A stretch of DNA of 33,517 nt, from the NCBI RefSeq assembly GCF_913055755.1, contig NZ_CAJXKH010000039.1:1-33517 (forward strand), read 5' to 3'. Every line of letters begins with the position of its first letter. Position 1 is the stretch's first letter. The notes below the pieces were generated by a model that did not search any database, had not been told where the DNA came from, and was given only the letters and a program-made list of their open reading frames with translations. The position numbers and the translations under genes were made by a program. Origin of the DNA: an uncultured Microbulbifer sp. (lineage in GTDB: Bacteria; Pseudomonadota; Gammaproteobacteria; Pseudomonadales; Cellvibrionaceae). Shown one piece after another: positions 7,355 through 16,712 of the stretch.

Positions 7355-7984
7355 TCAGTACTTAACGCTGCAACCATAGGCGCGGGAGGAAGCGGTGCCC
7401 ACTGCCTTGCCCGCCAGCGACGCATCCAGGGCGGCGGCGACAAAGTTGTTGGAATCCGGAATCACCGCCGGATTGGCGGAATCGTTGTCATCGATGGCGC
7501 CGGCATAGACCACCACCCCTTCCGGGTTGATGATGAACATATGCGGCGTGGTCTTGGCGCCGTACGCGCGCCCCATGCTGCCGTCCGCATCCAGCAGGAA
7601 AGGCGCGCTGGCATTGAGGTTGTGACTCTCCGCCACGTCCAGCGCCTGTGCCGGCTCCAGGTAACCCTGCTTGCCCTTGGCGGAAGAAATCACCGTCAGC
7701 CAGTTGATGTCTTTGTCGGTGTACTTTTTCTGCAGCGCCTGCATATTGCCGCTGCCGTAGTGTTTGCGCACATAGGGGCAATCCTTGTTGAACCACTCCA
7801 GCACCAGCCACTGTCCCGCATAATCTTCCAGGCTGCGTGTTTCGCCGGCGGCATCCACTTCAGTGAACGCCGGCGCCTTTTCCCCTGGCACCGCTACCGC
7901 CAGCGCCCACATCGGCAGCGCTAACAGCACCGAGCCGCCAAGCCATTTTCGGATCGAACGTTTACCACTCTTACCTTGTGTCAT
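7355..7984 (-). CDS. Peroxiredoxin-like thioredoxin-fold protein, exported or membrane-anchored
   Basis: The 209-residue protein has a basic N-terminus (GKSGKRSIRKW) and one hydrophobic segment (LGGSVLLALPMWALAVAVPG), a signal peptide or anchor. A redoxin/AhpC-TSA thioredoxin fold follows. The single active-site cysteine is Cys69 in EWFNKDCPYVRKHY, the PRX-like arrangement without a CxxC pair. TTPHMFIINPEGVVVYAGAIDD supplies the conserved cis-Pro region. A second Cys lies at the extreme C-terminus (YGCSVKY). The likely role is periplasmic thiol or peroxide chemistry. It lies directly downstream of the DsbD-type gene, which could keep it reduced. ATG 7984 is preceded by an in-frame GTG at 7987 that sits better relative to AGAGGA; a GTG at 8020 overlapping the DsbD stop is also open. 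Confidence 0.85.
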   Translation of the reverse strand: MTQGKSGKRSIRKWLGGSVLLALPMWALAVAVPGEKAPAFTEVDAAGETRSLEDYAGQWLVLEWFNKDCPYVRKHYGSGNMQALQKKYTDKDINWLTVISSAKGKQGYLEPAQALDVAESHNLNASAPFLLDADGSMGRAYGAKTTPHMFIINPEGVVVYAGAIDDNDSANPAVIPDSNNFVAAALDASLAGKAVGTASSRAYGCSVKY

Positions 7985-8016
7985 CACGATTGCACATCCT
8001 CTCTGGTTGAAGAATT

Positions 8017-10104
8017 TCACTTACCGGCCGCAAACAACGCTTCGATCATGTCCGCCTGCAATATCTGCGGCAACAGTACTGGTGTGCGCTCCCCCGGTGC
8101 GTACCATGCGTAAACCGGTACCGAGTTGCGCCCCAGTTCTGCCAGTGCGCGGGTAATTTCCGGGTCCTGATCGGTCCAGTCCGCCCGCACCAGATACACA
8201 TCGTGCGCGCGGAACAGGGCCTCGACGCCCTCGGATTCCAGCACCAGTTTCTTGTTCACCTGACAGGTGATACACCAGGCGGCGGTATAATCGATAAACA
8301 CCCCCTGCCCCCGCGCCAGTGCCTGGCCGATGGCGTTGCGGTCATAGGGCCGCCAGCCCGCTGCGGACTGCGCCGCCGCACCCTGCGCGCCTTGGCCGCT
8401 GCCGCTGCCGCTGCCGCTGGCCTGCAGCCTGTGCGCCGCACCGAAACTGGCAACCAGTGCCGCCAGCACCAGCCCCCAGGCGATCCAGCGGCTGCCGCGG
8501 AACCCGTGGCGCCCGAGCCAGAATGCAAACACCACCGCCAGCATCAGCAGTGTGCCGATCAGCCAGCCACTCTCGCCCACAAGGCGCCCCAGCACCCACA
8601 GCAACCAGATCACCGTGGCGTACAGCGGGAACGCGAGCAACTGCCGCAGCGTTTCCATCCACTGCCCCGGCGCCGGCAGGCGGTTGAGCAGCGCCGGGAA
8701 AGCGCACAGCAATACAAACGGCAGTGCCAGACCCACCCCGAGACCGAGGAAGATCGCCATGGCGCCGTAGGCCGGCAGCAGCGTTGCCGCACCGAGGGCC
8801 GCGCCCATAAACGGACCGGTACAGGGGGCGGCGACAAACACCGCCAGCACCCCGGTGGCAAAGGCGCCGCCGCGGCTGCGGCCGGCGAGATTCATCAGGT
8901 GGTGGCCAAATTCGTACAGGCCGCTGAAAGACAGCGCCATTACCCAGAACAGCAGGATCAGCCCCAGCACCACCGGTGCCGACTGCAACTGGAACCCCCA
9001 GCCAATGGCGGCGCCACCGGCGCGCAATATCAACAACAGCGCGCCCAGTGCGGCAAAGGTTACCAGCACGCCGGCGGCGTAGCGCAGGCCTTCCTGCAGG
9101 CGACCGGAGGCCTCTCCCTGCGGTCCTACCAGCCCCAGCAGTTTGATCGACAATACCGGGAACACGCAGGGCATCAGGTTGAGGATGGCACCGCCGGCAA
9201 TGGCGGCAAGCAGCAATAGCCACAGGGGCTGGCCGCTGCCGCTGGCAAGCGGTTCGCTCGCGGCTGCAGCCTGTATCTCCAGCTCGTCCAGTTGCCACGC
9301 GCTGCTGCCATCGCTGATCACAAACCCGGTGGAGGGTGGCACTACCGCACCGGGAACCCGCTGGAAGGTGTAGCGAACAACATCTCCTGTTTTCTCAACC
9401 TGCGGCGCCTTGGCGGTCAGAAACCCACCGTCGAGGGGAAACACTTCAGGGGGTGAAAACTCCGCCTCTGCGTCGCCGGTGTCGATTACCAGCTGCAGCG
9501 AATCCCCCTCTGGCGCGGCACTGACACCCGCCACACGCCAGGACATGGAAGAGCTGTCTTGCACTGCCAGCGGTTGCGGCACCCGCGCGGCAAACCGGTC
9601 CCGCAGGGCCCGCTCCCCGGGCGACCATTGCACCGCATCGGCCACCGGGCGCGACAGGCTCATACTGCCGTAGCCGGGGATACAATCCACCTTGCACACC
9701 AGCCACTCCAGGTTCACCACGATTTCCATGCGCGACGCGTCGGGAGTTACCGGGAACAGGTAAACCACGTTGCCTTCGTACCCCAGGTTGGTGAGGTGTT
9801 CGATGGGCAGGCGCACCGGAAGTGGCCACTGGATATCTCCCACCTCGCCACTGGCGGCGACAAAATCGAATCGGGGGGCGGCGCCGGAATCGCCTGCATT
9901 GCGCCAGTACACATGCCAACCGGGATCCACTTCAAAGTAAAAACCGATGGTTTCCCGCCCCGACTCAAACTGTTCCGGCGCCAGCCAGCGCACCTGAACG
10001 TGATCGCCCTGCGCGGTTTCCTGTGCGGCAACAGCGCCGCTGCCGCAGGTCAGTGCCCACAGAAAAACCGCAACAACAATTCCAATCAAAGATTTATGTG
10101 ACAA
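8017..10104 (-). CDS. DsbD/ScsB-family protein-disulfide reductase (thiol-disulfide interchange)
   Basis: This 695-residue membrane protein passes electrons from cytosolic thioredoxin to periplasmic thiol partners. An N-terminal signal peptide (LIGIVVAVFLWALTCGSGAVAA) leads into a periplasmic domain of about 270 residues with Cys137 and Cys141 in LVCKVDCIPGYG, the ScsB-type rather than E. coli DsbD-type arrangement. The central eight-helix domain (about 300-570) holds the redox pair Cys313 (LMPCVFPVLS) and Cys428 (AAPCTGPFMG). After a Gly/Ser repeat linker, the C-terminal thioredoxin-like domain carries C611-I-T-C614. All three redox pairs are intact. The start is a TTG with AGG seven bases upstream; no ATG lies nearby. 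It ends AAG TGA, adjoining the peroxiredoxin-like gene. In copper-stress systems ScsB works with Scs partner proteins; here only the thiol protein is present. Confidence 0.92.
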   Translation of the reverse strand: MSHKSLIGIVVAVFLWALTCGSGAVAAQETAQGDHVQVRWLAPEQFESGRETIGFYFEVDPGWHVYWRNAGDSGAAPRFDFVAASGEVGDIQWPLPVRLPIEHLTNLGYEGNVVYLFPVTPDASRMEIVVNLEWLVCKVDCIPGYGSMSLSRPVADAVQWSPGERALRDRFAARVPQPLAVQDSSSMSWRVAGVSAAPEGDSLQLVIDTGDAEAEFSPPEVFPLDGGFLTAKAPQVEKTGDVVRYTFQRVPGAVVPPSTGFVISDGSSAWQLDELEIQAAAASEPLASGSGQPLWLLLLAAIAGGAILNLMPCVFPVLSIKLLGLVGPQGEASGRLQEGLRYAAGVLVTFAALGALLLILRAGGAAIGWGFQLQSAPVVLGLILLFWVMALSFSGLYEFGHHLMNLAGRSRGGAFATGVLAVFVAAPCTGPFMGAALGAATLLPAYGAMAIFLGLGVGLALPFVLLCAFPALLNRLPAPGQWMETLRQLLAFPLYATVIWLLWVLGRLVGESGWLIGTLLMLAVVFAFWLGRHGFRGSRWIAWGLVLAALVASFGAAHRLQASGSGSGSGQGAQGAAAQSAAGWRPYDRNAIGQALARGQGVFIDYTAAWCITCQVNKKLVLESEGVEALFRAHDVYLVRADWTDQDPEITRALAELGRNSVPVYAWYAPGERTPVLLPQILQADMIEALFAAGK

Positions 10105-10133
10105 CCGTCAACCTGCCCTGCAGCAATTATTAA

Positions 10134-10167
10134 AATACCGGTAACGTTTTTATACTCTTCCGGTATT
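10134..10167. other. Inverted repeat in the katA/DsbD gap
   Basis: AATACCGG (10134-10141) and CCGGTATT (10160-10167) are perfect inverted copies 18 bases apart. They lie after the catalase stop and before the TTG start of the DsbD-type gene on the minus strand. It may be an operator for a separate DsbD promoter or a weak terminator for katA; the long loop argues against the second. Confidence 0.4.
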
Positions 10168-10250
10168 CAAATGGATTGCCGGCACCACCGCAAGGCAGAT
10201 ACGCTGAAACGCGCAATGGAAACGGGAGCAGGTGAAATGCCCCCACCTTC

Positions 10251-11690
10251 TCAATTCCCCTTGACGCCTTTTTCGATGCGATCGCCGATATCCTTGTCCA
10301 CATTGCGCCAGTATTCGAACGCACGCTTGAGGACTGCATCCGATACGCCGGCGGACAGATGCCCCACCACGTTGGACACCAGTCGCTCGCGCTCTTCATC
10401 GCCCATCACTTCCCGCACCAGGGTGCCGGCCTGCACAAAGTCGTCGTCTTCCTTGTGCGGCGTATAGGCGGCGTGCGTGAACTCGCCGCTGGCTTCCCAT
10501 TTTTCCGTATAGGTGTGGTTGGCGGTGGGGCCGCCCTTGGTATTCGGCGCATACACCGGGTCGGAGACATTGTCGACGCGCAGCGCGCCGTCCTTGCTGT
10601 AACTGTGTACCGGGCACTTGGGGCGGTTTACCGGGATCTGCTTGTAGTTCACCCCCATGCGCGCGCGGTGGGCATCCGCGTAGGAAAATACCCGCCCCTG
10701 CAGCATCTTGTCCGGACTGAGGCCAATGCCCGGCACCAGGTTGTTGGGCTCGAAGGCCGCCTGTTCGATCTCGGTGTGGAAGTCGGTGGGATTGCGGTCC
10801 AGCACCAGCTTGCCCACCTCGTGCAGCGGATAGTCGCCATGGGGCCAAACCTTGGTCAGATCGAAGGGGTTGAAGCGATAATCCTGCGCCTCCGCGTAGG
10901 GCATGATCTGCACGTTCAGGGTCCAGCTGGGGTGGTCGCCCCGGGCGATGGACTCGAACAGGTCGCGACGGTGGGCGTCGGAATCCTGCCCGGCAATTCG
11001 GTCCGCCTCTTCCTGGGTCAGGCTCTCGACACCCTGATCGCTCTTGAAGTGGTACTTCACCCAGAAGCGCTCGCCGCTGGCGTTTACCCACATATAGGTG
11101 TGGCTGGAGTAGCCGTTCATATGCCGGTAGGTCTTGGGAATACCCCGGTCCCCCATCAGCCAGGTCACCTGATGCGCGGACTCCGGCGACAGGGTCCAGA
11201 AATCCCACTGCATATCGTGGTCGCGCAAGCCGGAATCCGCGCGGCGCTTCTGCGAGCGGATAAAGTGCTGGAACTTCATCGGGTCGCGAATAAAAAACAC
11301 CGGGGTATTGTTGCCCACCAGATCGTAGTTGCCCTCGCTGGTGTAGAACTTGAGCGCAAAGCCGCGGGGGTCGCGCCAGGTATCCGGACTGCCCTTCTCC
11401 CCGGCGACGGTGGAAAAGCGGATCAGGGTGTCGGTTTTTGTGCCCGGCTGGAATACCGCCGCCTTGGTATAGGCGCTGATATCCCTGGTCACCTCAAAGT
11501 GGCCGAAGGCACCGGAGCCCTTGGCATGGGGCTGGCGCTCGGGAATATGCTCGCGGTTGAAGTTGGCCATCTGCTCGATCAGGTAGTGATCCTGCAGGAT
11601 GATGGGGCCATCGGGGCCGACCGTCAGGGAGTATTCGTCGCTGGCGACCGGGATCCCGGCATCGGTGGTAGTGCGGTTGTCCTTGCTCAC
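10251..11690 (-). CDS. katA: Catalase, monofunctional heme type (clade 3, small subunit)
   Basis: The enzyme converts hydrogen peroxide to water and oxygen. The 479-residue length is typical of small-subunit catalases. Key sites are present: distal His55 in [52 protein letters not shown] with the heme-site Asn, and proximal heme ligand Tyr337 in [14 protein letters not shown]. The residues just before the distal His are RQP rather than the common RVV. No signal peptide is seen, so it is cytosolic. The start is set at GTG 11690 because GAGGAG lies eight bases upstream; a frame open to an ATG at 11717 lacks such a site. It is divergent from selD. DsbD follows on the same strand after 146 bases. 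A clear OxyR site was not found. Confidence 0.95.
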   Translation of the reverse strand: MSKDNRTTTDAGIPVASDEYSLTVGPDGPIILQDHYLIEQMANFNREHIPERQPHAKGSGAFGHFEVTRDISAYTKAAVFQPGTKTDTLIRFSTVAGEKGSPDTWRDPRGFALKFYTSEGNYDLVGNNTPVFFIRDPMKFQHFIRSQKRRADSGLRDHDMQWDFWTLSPESAHQVTWLMGDRGIPKTYRHMNGYSSHTYMWVNASGERFWVKYHFKSDQGVESLTQEEADRIAGQDSDAHRRDLFESIARGDHPSWTLNVQIMPYAEAQDYRFNPFDLTKVWPHGDYPLHEVGKLVLDRNPTDFHTEIEQAAFEPNNLVPGIGLSPDKMLQGRVFSYADAHRARMGVNYKQIPVNRPKCPVHSYSKDGALRVDNVSDPVYAPNTKGGPTANHTYTEKWEASGEFTHAAYTPHKEDDDFVQAGTLVREVMGDEERERLVSNVVGHLSAGVSDAVLKRAFEYWRNVDKDIGDRIEKGVKGN

Positions 11691-11851
11691 GCGGGCTTCT
11701 CCTCGGAGTTTGACCATTGCTCCAAATCAGAGAAAACCATAGTGCAGATTGGTCTGCCGTGGATGAAATCCCCCGCCATCCACTGGTAAAATGCCCGGCT
11801 TTCGACCGGTGCGCCCTGCCCCTGCACCGGGCACATTCCACGAGAGCCCCG

Positions 11852-12922
11852 ATGACCGACACCGCTGCATCCACTCCAACAAGCCCGCAACCGATCCGCC
11901 TGACCCAGTACAGTCACGGTGCCGGCTGCGGCTGCAAGATATCCCCGGCGGTGTTGGACAAGATCCTGGCGGACAGCGGCTCGCCCCTGGTTGACCCCAA
12001 CCTGTGGGTGGGCAATGCGTCCCGCGATGACGCTGCGGTCTACGCCCTCGACGACGCGCGCGGCGTGGTCTCCACCACCGACTTCTTTATGCCGATCGTG
12101 GACGATCCCTACGATTTCGGCCGTATCGCCGCCACCAATGCCATCAGCGATATCTACGCCATGGGCGCCGACCCGCTGATGGCCATCGCCATTCTCGGCT
12201 GGCCGGTGAATGTACTGGCGCCGGAAGTGGCGCGGGAAGTGATTCGCGGCGGCCGCGCCGTGTGTGCCGAGGCCGGCATTCCCCTGGCCGGCGGCCACTC
12301 CATCGACGCCCCGGAGCCCATCTTCGGCCTGGCGGTCACCGGCGTGGTGGAAAAAGACCTACTGAAGCGCAACGACACCGCCACCGCCGGCTGCCGTCTG
12401 TACCTGAGCAAACCCCTCGGCATCGGCGTGCTTACCACCGCGGAAAAACAGGGCAAGTTGCGCGCAGAAGACGCCGGTGTCGCGCGCGACCTGATGTGCA
12501 CCCTCAACCGCCCCGGCAGCCGCTTTGCCCGCCTGCCCGCGGTGAGGGCCATGACCGACGTTACCGGCTTCGGCCTGCTGGGCCACCTGGTGGAAATGGC
12601 GGACGGCAGTGGCCTGCACGCGCGGATTGATTTTGATGCCGTACCGCGCATTGATGGCGTCGACCACTACCTGGCACAGGGCTGTGTCCCCGGCGGTACC
12701 GGGCGCAACTTCGAGAGCTACGGACACCGCGTCCAGCTCGGGAATGACACCCACATGTCGCTGCTCGCCGACCCGCAGACCAGCGGCGGCCTGCTGGTAG
12801 CGGTCGAACCCGATGGCGAGGCAGAATTTCTCGCCGCCGCCGCGGAATTCGGCCTCGAGCTGGCCCCCATCGGGGAACTGGAAAACCAAAAGGCCGGCGG
12901 CCCCGCGGTGACCGTGGCATGA
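11852..12922 (+). CDS. selD: Selenide, water dikinase (selenophosphate synthase)
   Basis: SelD uses ATP to turn selenide into selenophosphate, the selenium donor for selenocysteine and for tRNA 2-selenouridine. The 356-residue protein matches E. coli SelD throughout. The N-terminal active site is [10 protein letters not shown] with Cys26 and Lys29; this enzyme has Cys, not selenocysteine, at the key position. Other landmarks are [23 protein letters not shown] with metal-binding Asp residues, [29 protein letters not shown] and DPQTSGGLL. The start at 11852 gives the normal N-terminus; the frame is open further upstream but without support. It overlaps mnmH by 4 bases (ATGA), so the two are translationally coupled. 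An importer operon of likely selenium function follows. Confidence 0.97.
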   Translation: MTDTAASTPTSPQPIRLTQYSHGAGCGCKISPAVLDKILADSGSPLVDPNLWVGNASRDDAAVYALDDARGVVSTTDFFMPIVDDPYDFGRIAATNAISDIYAMGADPLMAIAILGWPVNVLAPEVAREVIRGGRAVCAEAGIPLAGGHSIDAPEPIFGLAVTGVVEKDLLKRNDTATAGCRLYLSKPLGIGVLTTAEKQGKLRAEDAGVARDLMCTLNRPGSRFARLPAVRAMTDVTGFGLLGHLVEMADGSGLHARIDFDAVPRIDGVDHYLAQGCVPGGTGRNFESYGHRVQLGNDTHMSLLADPQTSGGLLVAVEPDGEAEFLAAAAEFGLELAPIGELENQKAGGPAVTVA

Positions 12923-14046
12923 GTAAGCAGGCACCGACACAGCAACACCGGCCCGACACCGACAACTACCGGGAAATATTCCTGCGGGACCTGCCGCTGA
13001 TCGATACCCGCGCGCCGGTGGAGTTCAACAAGGGCTCCTTCCCCAACGCCATAAACCTGCCGTTGATGACGGATATCGAGCGCCAGAAGGTGGGCACCTG
13101 CTACAAGCAGAAAGGCCAGCAGGCCGCCATCGCCCTTGGCCACGAGCTGGTGAGCGGCCAGGTAAAGCAGGCGCGGATCGATGCCTGGGCGAAATTTGCC
13201 GGGGCCCACCCGGACGGCTACCTGTTCTGTTTTCGCGGTGGGCTGCGCTCCCAGATCAGCCAGCAGTGGCTCACCGAGGCGGGCGTGGACTACCCCCGCA
13301 TTAGCGGCGGTTACAAGGCGATGCGCACCTTTCTGATCGAGGAAATCGAAACCGCCGTGCGGGATTGCCAGTTCACCCTGGTCGGCGGCATGACCGGCAC
13401 CGGCAAAACCGAAGTGCTGATGCAACTGGACAATGCCGTCGACCTGGAGGGCCACGCCAACCACCGCGGCTCCAGTTTCGGCAAGCGGGCCACCCCACAA
13501 CCGCCGCAGATCGCGTTTGAAAATGCCCTGGCGATCGATTTCCTCAAACGTCGCGCCGCCGGGCAGGATCACTTTGTACTGGAAGACGAGAGCCGGCTGA
13601 TCGGCCGCTGTTCCGTGCCGCTGCCCCTACACCAGGGCATGGCCACCTATCCACTGGTATGGCTGGACGACACCCTCGAGGGCCGTGTCGAGCGGATCCT
13701 GAAGGATTACGTCATCGACCTCTGCGCCGAGTTTGTTTTGGAGCATGGCACGGAAGAAGGACCGCAGGTATTCGCCGGCGCACTGCGCCAGAACCTGGCC
13801 AATATTACCAAGCGCCTGGGTGGCGCGCGCTATCAGCAGCTGGATGCGATCATGCAGGAGGCGCTGCAGCGGCAACTGGCCGACGGCACCGTCGACCGCC
13901 ACCGGGACTGGATTAGCGCGCTGCTGCGGGATTACTACGATCCCATGTACAAACACCAGCTGGACAAGAAAGCCGGGCGCATCGTATTCCGCGGCAACCA
14001 GCAGGAAGTGGTGGCCTACCTGCGCGAACGGGCCCGCCAAAACTAA
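12919..14046 (+). CDS. mnmH: tRNA 2-selenouridine synthase (SelU/YbbB)
   Basis: MnmH replaces sulfur by selenium at the wobble uridine of tRNAs for Lys, Glu and Gln, first geranylating 2-thiouridine and then using selenophosphate from SelD. The 375-residue product has the family's two-part build. A rhodanese domain (about 18-140) carries catalytic Cys104 in [11 protein letters not shown], and a P-loop domain has GMTGTGKT at 157-164. Further family motifs are [37 protein letters not shown] and EDESRLIG. It begins inside the selD stop (ATGA overlap). Together they form the smallest pathway for selenium-modified tRNA. After its stop an 81-base gap with a perfect hairpin leads to the importer genes. 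Confidence 0.96.
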   Translation: MSKQAPTQQHRPDTDNYREIFLRDLPLIDTRAPVEFNKGSFPNAINLPLMTDIERQKVGTCYKQKGQQAAIALGHELVSGQVKQARIDAWAKFAGAHPDGYLFCFRGGLRSQISQQWLTEAGVDYPRISGGYKAMRTFLIEEIETAVRDCQFTLVGGMTGTGKTEVLMQLDNAVDLEGHANHRGSSFGKRATPQPPQIAFENALAIDFLKRRAAGQDHFVLEDESRLIGRCSVPLPLHQGMATYPLVWLDDTLEGRVERILKDYVIDLCAEFVLEHGTEEGPQVFAGALRQNLANITKRLGGARYQQLDAIMQEALQRQLADGTVDRHRDWISALLRDYYDPMYKHQLDKKAGRIVFRGNQQEVVAYLRERARQN

Positions 14047-14050
14047 TTGC

Positions 14051-14075
14051 GGTTGCCGACAAAAAGTCGGCAACC
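14051..14075 (+). other. Perfect 10-bp hairpin between mnmH and the importer genes
   Basis: GGTTGCCGAC (14051-14060) and GTCGGCAACC (14066-14075) pair perfectly around AAAAA, five bases after the mnmH stop. No T-run follows directly; the nearest is at about 14098-14103. It could be a partial terminator, a processing or stabilising stem, or an attenuator separating selD-mnmH expression from the importer. Confidence 0.65.
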
Positions 14076-14127
14076 AACCCACACAATCCGTTAACCGTTT
14101 TTTCCACTATTGAACTGGAGAACTCGC

Positions 14128-15018
14128 ATGCTCAAATACGCAAAGGCGCTTGCCGCCCTGTGTCTGCTGCCATTTGTTTTTCTGACCAGTGTTATCGCCG
14201 TTGCCGATAACCCTGGCGCTTCCGCCAAATCTACCCCCAAAGTACTGCGGGTTTCCGCCATCCCCGACGAGGCACCCACCGAACTATTGCGCAAGTTCAA
14301 GCCCCTGGGCCAATACCTGGAACGGCAGCTGGGGATGCCGGTGCAGTTTATCCCGGTGACCGATTACGCCGCGGTGGTGGAAGGCCTGGCGGCGGAGCGC
14401 GTGGACCTGGCGTGGCTCGGCGGCTTTACCTTCGTGCAGGCGCGCCTGAAAACCGGCAATGCGATTCCGCTGGTGCAGCGGGAACAGGACCGCCGCTTCA
14501 CCAGCAAATTCATCACCGCCGACCCGAGTGTAAAATCCCTGCGGGATCTCGAGGGCAAGCGCTTTGTGTTTGGCTCCATTTCCTCCACCTCCGGCAGCCT
14601 GATGCCGCGCTACTTTATGGCCAAGGAGGGCATCAAACCGGAAACCTTCTTCAGCCGGGTTGCCTACTCCGGGGCTCACGATGCCACCGCTGCCTGGGTG
14701 CAGGCGGGCAAGGCGGACGCCGGAGTGCTGAATGCCTCGGTGTGGGACAAGCTGGTGGCCGCCGGCAGGGTGGACACCGACAAGGTACGCGTGCTCGCCA
14801 CCACCCCGCCCTACTTCGACTACAACTGGACCGCGCGCGGCGACCTGGACCCGGCACTGCTGACAAAAATCCAGCAGGCATTCCTTTCGCTGGATCCGGC
14901 AAACCCGGCACACAAGGCGATCCTCGACCTGCAGGCGGCAGAGCGCTTTATTGAAACCTCGCCGGAAAACTACCGCTCCATCGAGGACGCCGCACGCTCC
15001 GTGGGCCTGCTGAAGTGA
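14128..15018 (+). CDS. PhnD-like ABC transporter substrate-binding protein, putative selenium oxyanion type
   Basis: The 296-residue protein has a signal peptide (YAKALAALCLLPFVFLTSVIAVA) and the PhnD/type 2 periplasmic-binding fold. Typical stretches are LRVSAIPDEAPTELLRKFKPLGQYLERQLGM, DYAAVVEGLAAERVDLAWLGG, FGSISSTSGSLMPRYFM, and YSGAHDATAAWVQAGKADAGV. The fold binds phosphonate, phosphite and related anions. A subfamily encoded next to selD and mnmH is predicted to bind a selenium compound such as selenate; the position here, directly after those genes, agrees. The ligand is an inference from context. ATG 14128 is chosen because CTGGAG lies seven bases upstream. The stop overlaps the ATPase start (GTGA), so the four importer genes form one unit. 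Confidence 0.85.
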   Translation: MLKYAKALAALCLLPFVFLTSVIAVADNPGASAKSTPKVLRVSAIPDEAPTELLRKFKPLGQYLERQLGMPVQFIPVTDYAAVVEGLAAERVDLAWLGGFTFVQARLKTGNAIPLVQREQDRRFTSKFITADPSVKSLRDLEGKRFVFGSISSTSGSLMPRYFMAKEGIKPETFFSRVAYSGAHDATAAWVQAGKADAGVLNASVWDKLVAAGRVDTDKVRVLATTPPYFDYNWTARGDLDPALLTKIQQAFLSLDPANPAHKAILDLQAAERFIETSPENYRSIEDAARSVGLLK

Positions 15019-15824
15019 GCATCGCCCTGCGCCGTGTACAGGTAACGCACAGCGCTGCTTGCGCGTCACCGGTACAGGCCCTCGCTGAAATCAACCTGGA
15101 AATCGCCGGCGGCGAGCGGGTGGCGATTATCGGACCTTCCGGTGCCGGCAAAAGCACCCTGCTGCGCCTGCTCGCCACTGCGCAGCGCCCGGACAGCGGC
15201 ACCGTGGAGCTCCTGCAACAGCAGCCGTGGGCGCTGGGCGGCGGCTCACTGCAGAAGCTGCGTGCGCGTATCGGCCTGATCCAGCAGGCCCCGCCACTGC
15301 CGCCCCGCCAGCGTGTGGTTACCGCGGTCGCGGCCGGGCGCGCGGGACAGTGGTCCCGGTGCAAAAGCCTGCTCAACCTGATCTATCCGCTGGATGTTGC
15401 CGGTATCCACCTGGTGCTGGGTCGGCTGGACCTGGCGGATAAAATTTTTGATCGCTGCGACCAGCTATCCGGCGGTCAACTGCAGCGCGCGGCCATCGCC
15501 CGCACCCTGTACCAGCAACCGGAACTGATCCTCGCCGACGAACCGGTCTCGGCGATGGACCCGGTGCTGGCAGAACACACCCTGGCATTGCTGAATCGCG
15601 AGGCGCAGCAGCGCAGCGCCACCCTGGTGGTAAGCCTGCACAACCTGGAACTGGCCCTGCGGCACTTTCCGCGGGTGATCGGACTGCGCCGAGGCCGCAT
15701 CCTGTTCGACAGGGCCGCCGCCGAAATTGGCGAGGGGGAGCTGGAACTGCTGTACGCCAACGAACAGTTGTTGGCCCCGCAGCAGTCGCCACTGCCGCAG
15801 CCGCCAGCCAACCGCTGCTGCTGA
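15015..15824 (+). CDS. PhnC-like ABC transporter ATP-binding protein of the putative selenium importer
   Basis: This 269-residue cytosolic ATPase energises the importer. Walker A is GPSGAGKST, the Q-loop is in GLIQQAPPLPPRQRV, the signature is LSGGQLQRAAIAR, Walker B is LILADEPVSAMDP, and the switch His is in VVSLHNLELALRHF. These match PhnC-type ATPases of phosphonate-like importers. The start is GTG 15015, overlapping the TGA of the binding-protein gene. The C-terminus ends in a Pro/Gln-rich tail with two Cys (PPANRCC) that is outside the conserved core. The permease gene follows after about 15 bases. Confidence 0.9.
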   Translation: MSIALRRVQVTHSAACASPVQALAEINLEIAGGERVAIIGPSGAGKSTLLRLLATAQRPDSGTVELLQQQPWALGGGSLQKLRARIGLIQQAPPLPPRQRVVTAVAAGRAGQWSRCKSLLNLIYPLDVAGIHLVLGRLDLADKIFDRCDQLSGGQLQRAAIARTLYQQPELILADEPVSAMDPVLAEHTLALLNREAQQRSATLVVSLHNLELALRHFPRVIGLRRGRILFDRAAAEIGEGELELLYANEQLLAPQQSPLPQPPANRCC

Positions 15825-15839
15825 GCGGGGCGATTGCCG

Positions 15840-16712
15840 ATGCCGCCAAACACTTCGCACGACATGTCTTCCACAAACGCGCAAACGGCACAGTTCCGCC
15901 AGCGCGACCCGGCGGCAGCGCCGCGCCTGCTGCTCGCGCTGACGTTCCTCCTGCTGTTGTGGCCCGGTCTGCACTACAGTGAGCTGGACCTCAGCGTGCT
16001 GTTCGACAGCGACAGTAGCAGCGCCATGGGCGCCCTGCTCGGGAACGCCTGGCCACCGGCACACGACCAGGCCTTTCTGGAACTGCTGTGGCACTCGACG
16101 CTGGAAACCCTGGCCATTGCCATCGCCGGGATCGCCCTGGCCCTGCCCGTGGCATTGCTGGCCGCACTCCTGGCCACCCGCGCCCTGTCCCGTGCCGCCC
16201 TGCACCAAAACGGCAGCCCGGCGCTCGCCGGACGCCTGCTGCGCTGGCCCCTGCGAGCGCTGTTGATTCTGTTGCGCAGCGTGCCGGAGATCGTGTGGGC
16301 ACTGCTGCTGGTGCGCGCCGTGGGCCTCGGTCCCAGCGCCGGTGTGCTGGCCATCGCCATCAGCTACAGCGGCATGCTCGGGAAGGTATTTATGGAGATT
16401 TTCGAGTCCGTGGACCAGCGCCCGGCACGGGCACTGGTGGGAGCCGGCGCGCCGCGACTGATGGCGTTCCTGTACGGGATACTGCCCAATGCCGCGGCGG
16501 AAATGCTGTCTTACACCGTGTACCGCTGGGAGTGCGCGCTGCGCGCCTCGGTGGTCATGGGCTTTGTCGGCGCCGGCGGGCTCGGGCAACAACTGGAACT
16601 GTCCCTGCGCATGTTTGCCGGCGATGAAGTGCTGACGATTCTGCTGGTGTTCCTGCTGCTGGTACTGCTGGCAGACCAGCTCAGCAGGCTGCTGCGAAAG
16701 CGGCTGGTATGA
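15840..16712 (+). CDS. PhnE-like ABC transporter permease (first subunit)
   Basis: This 290-residue inner-membrane protein has several hydrophobic helices, the first LLLALTFLLLLWPGL. The BPD_transp_1 core contains the coupling loop ARALVGAGAPRLMAFLYGILP and the family's VMGFVGAGGLGQQL near the end. VPEIVWALLLVRAVGLGPSAGVLA is typical of PhnE. ATG 15840 is taken as the start, with GAGCGGGG upstream; a TTG at 15834 and an ATG at 15864 are alternatives, so the first residues are uncertain. It ends overlapping the second permease by 4 bases (ATGA). Two distinct permeases imply a heterodimeric channel. Confidence 0.88.
   Translation: MPPNTSHDMSSTNAQTAQFRQRDPAAAPRLLLALTFLLLLWPGLHYSELDLSVLFDSDSSSAMGALLGNAWPPAHDQAFLELLWHSTLETLAIAIAGIALALPVALLAALLATRALSRAALHQNGSPALAGRLLRWPLRALLILLRSVPEIVWALLLVRAVGLGPSAGVLAIAISYSGMLGKVFMEIFESVDQRPARALVGAGAPRLMAFLYGILPNAAAEMLSYTVYRWECALRASVVMGFVGAGGLGQQLELSLRMFAGDEVLTILLVFLLLVLLADQLSRLLRKRLV

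Noticed and set aside
8380..8430. Simple-sequence repeat in the DsbD-type gene as a phase-variation tract
   Set aside because: The GCC-GCT type hexamer repeat encodes a Gly/Ser linker in frame; hexamer changes would not shift the frame.
11691..11851. OxyR site in the katA-selD gap
   Set aside because: Only one ATAG-like element near 11739 is seen; the spaced four-part pattern is absent.
11852..11940. Selenocysteine codon in selD
   Set aside because: The active site reads TGC at both cysteine positions in GCGCK; no in-frame TGA occurs.
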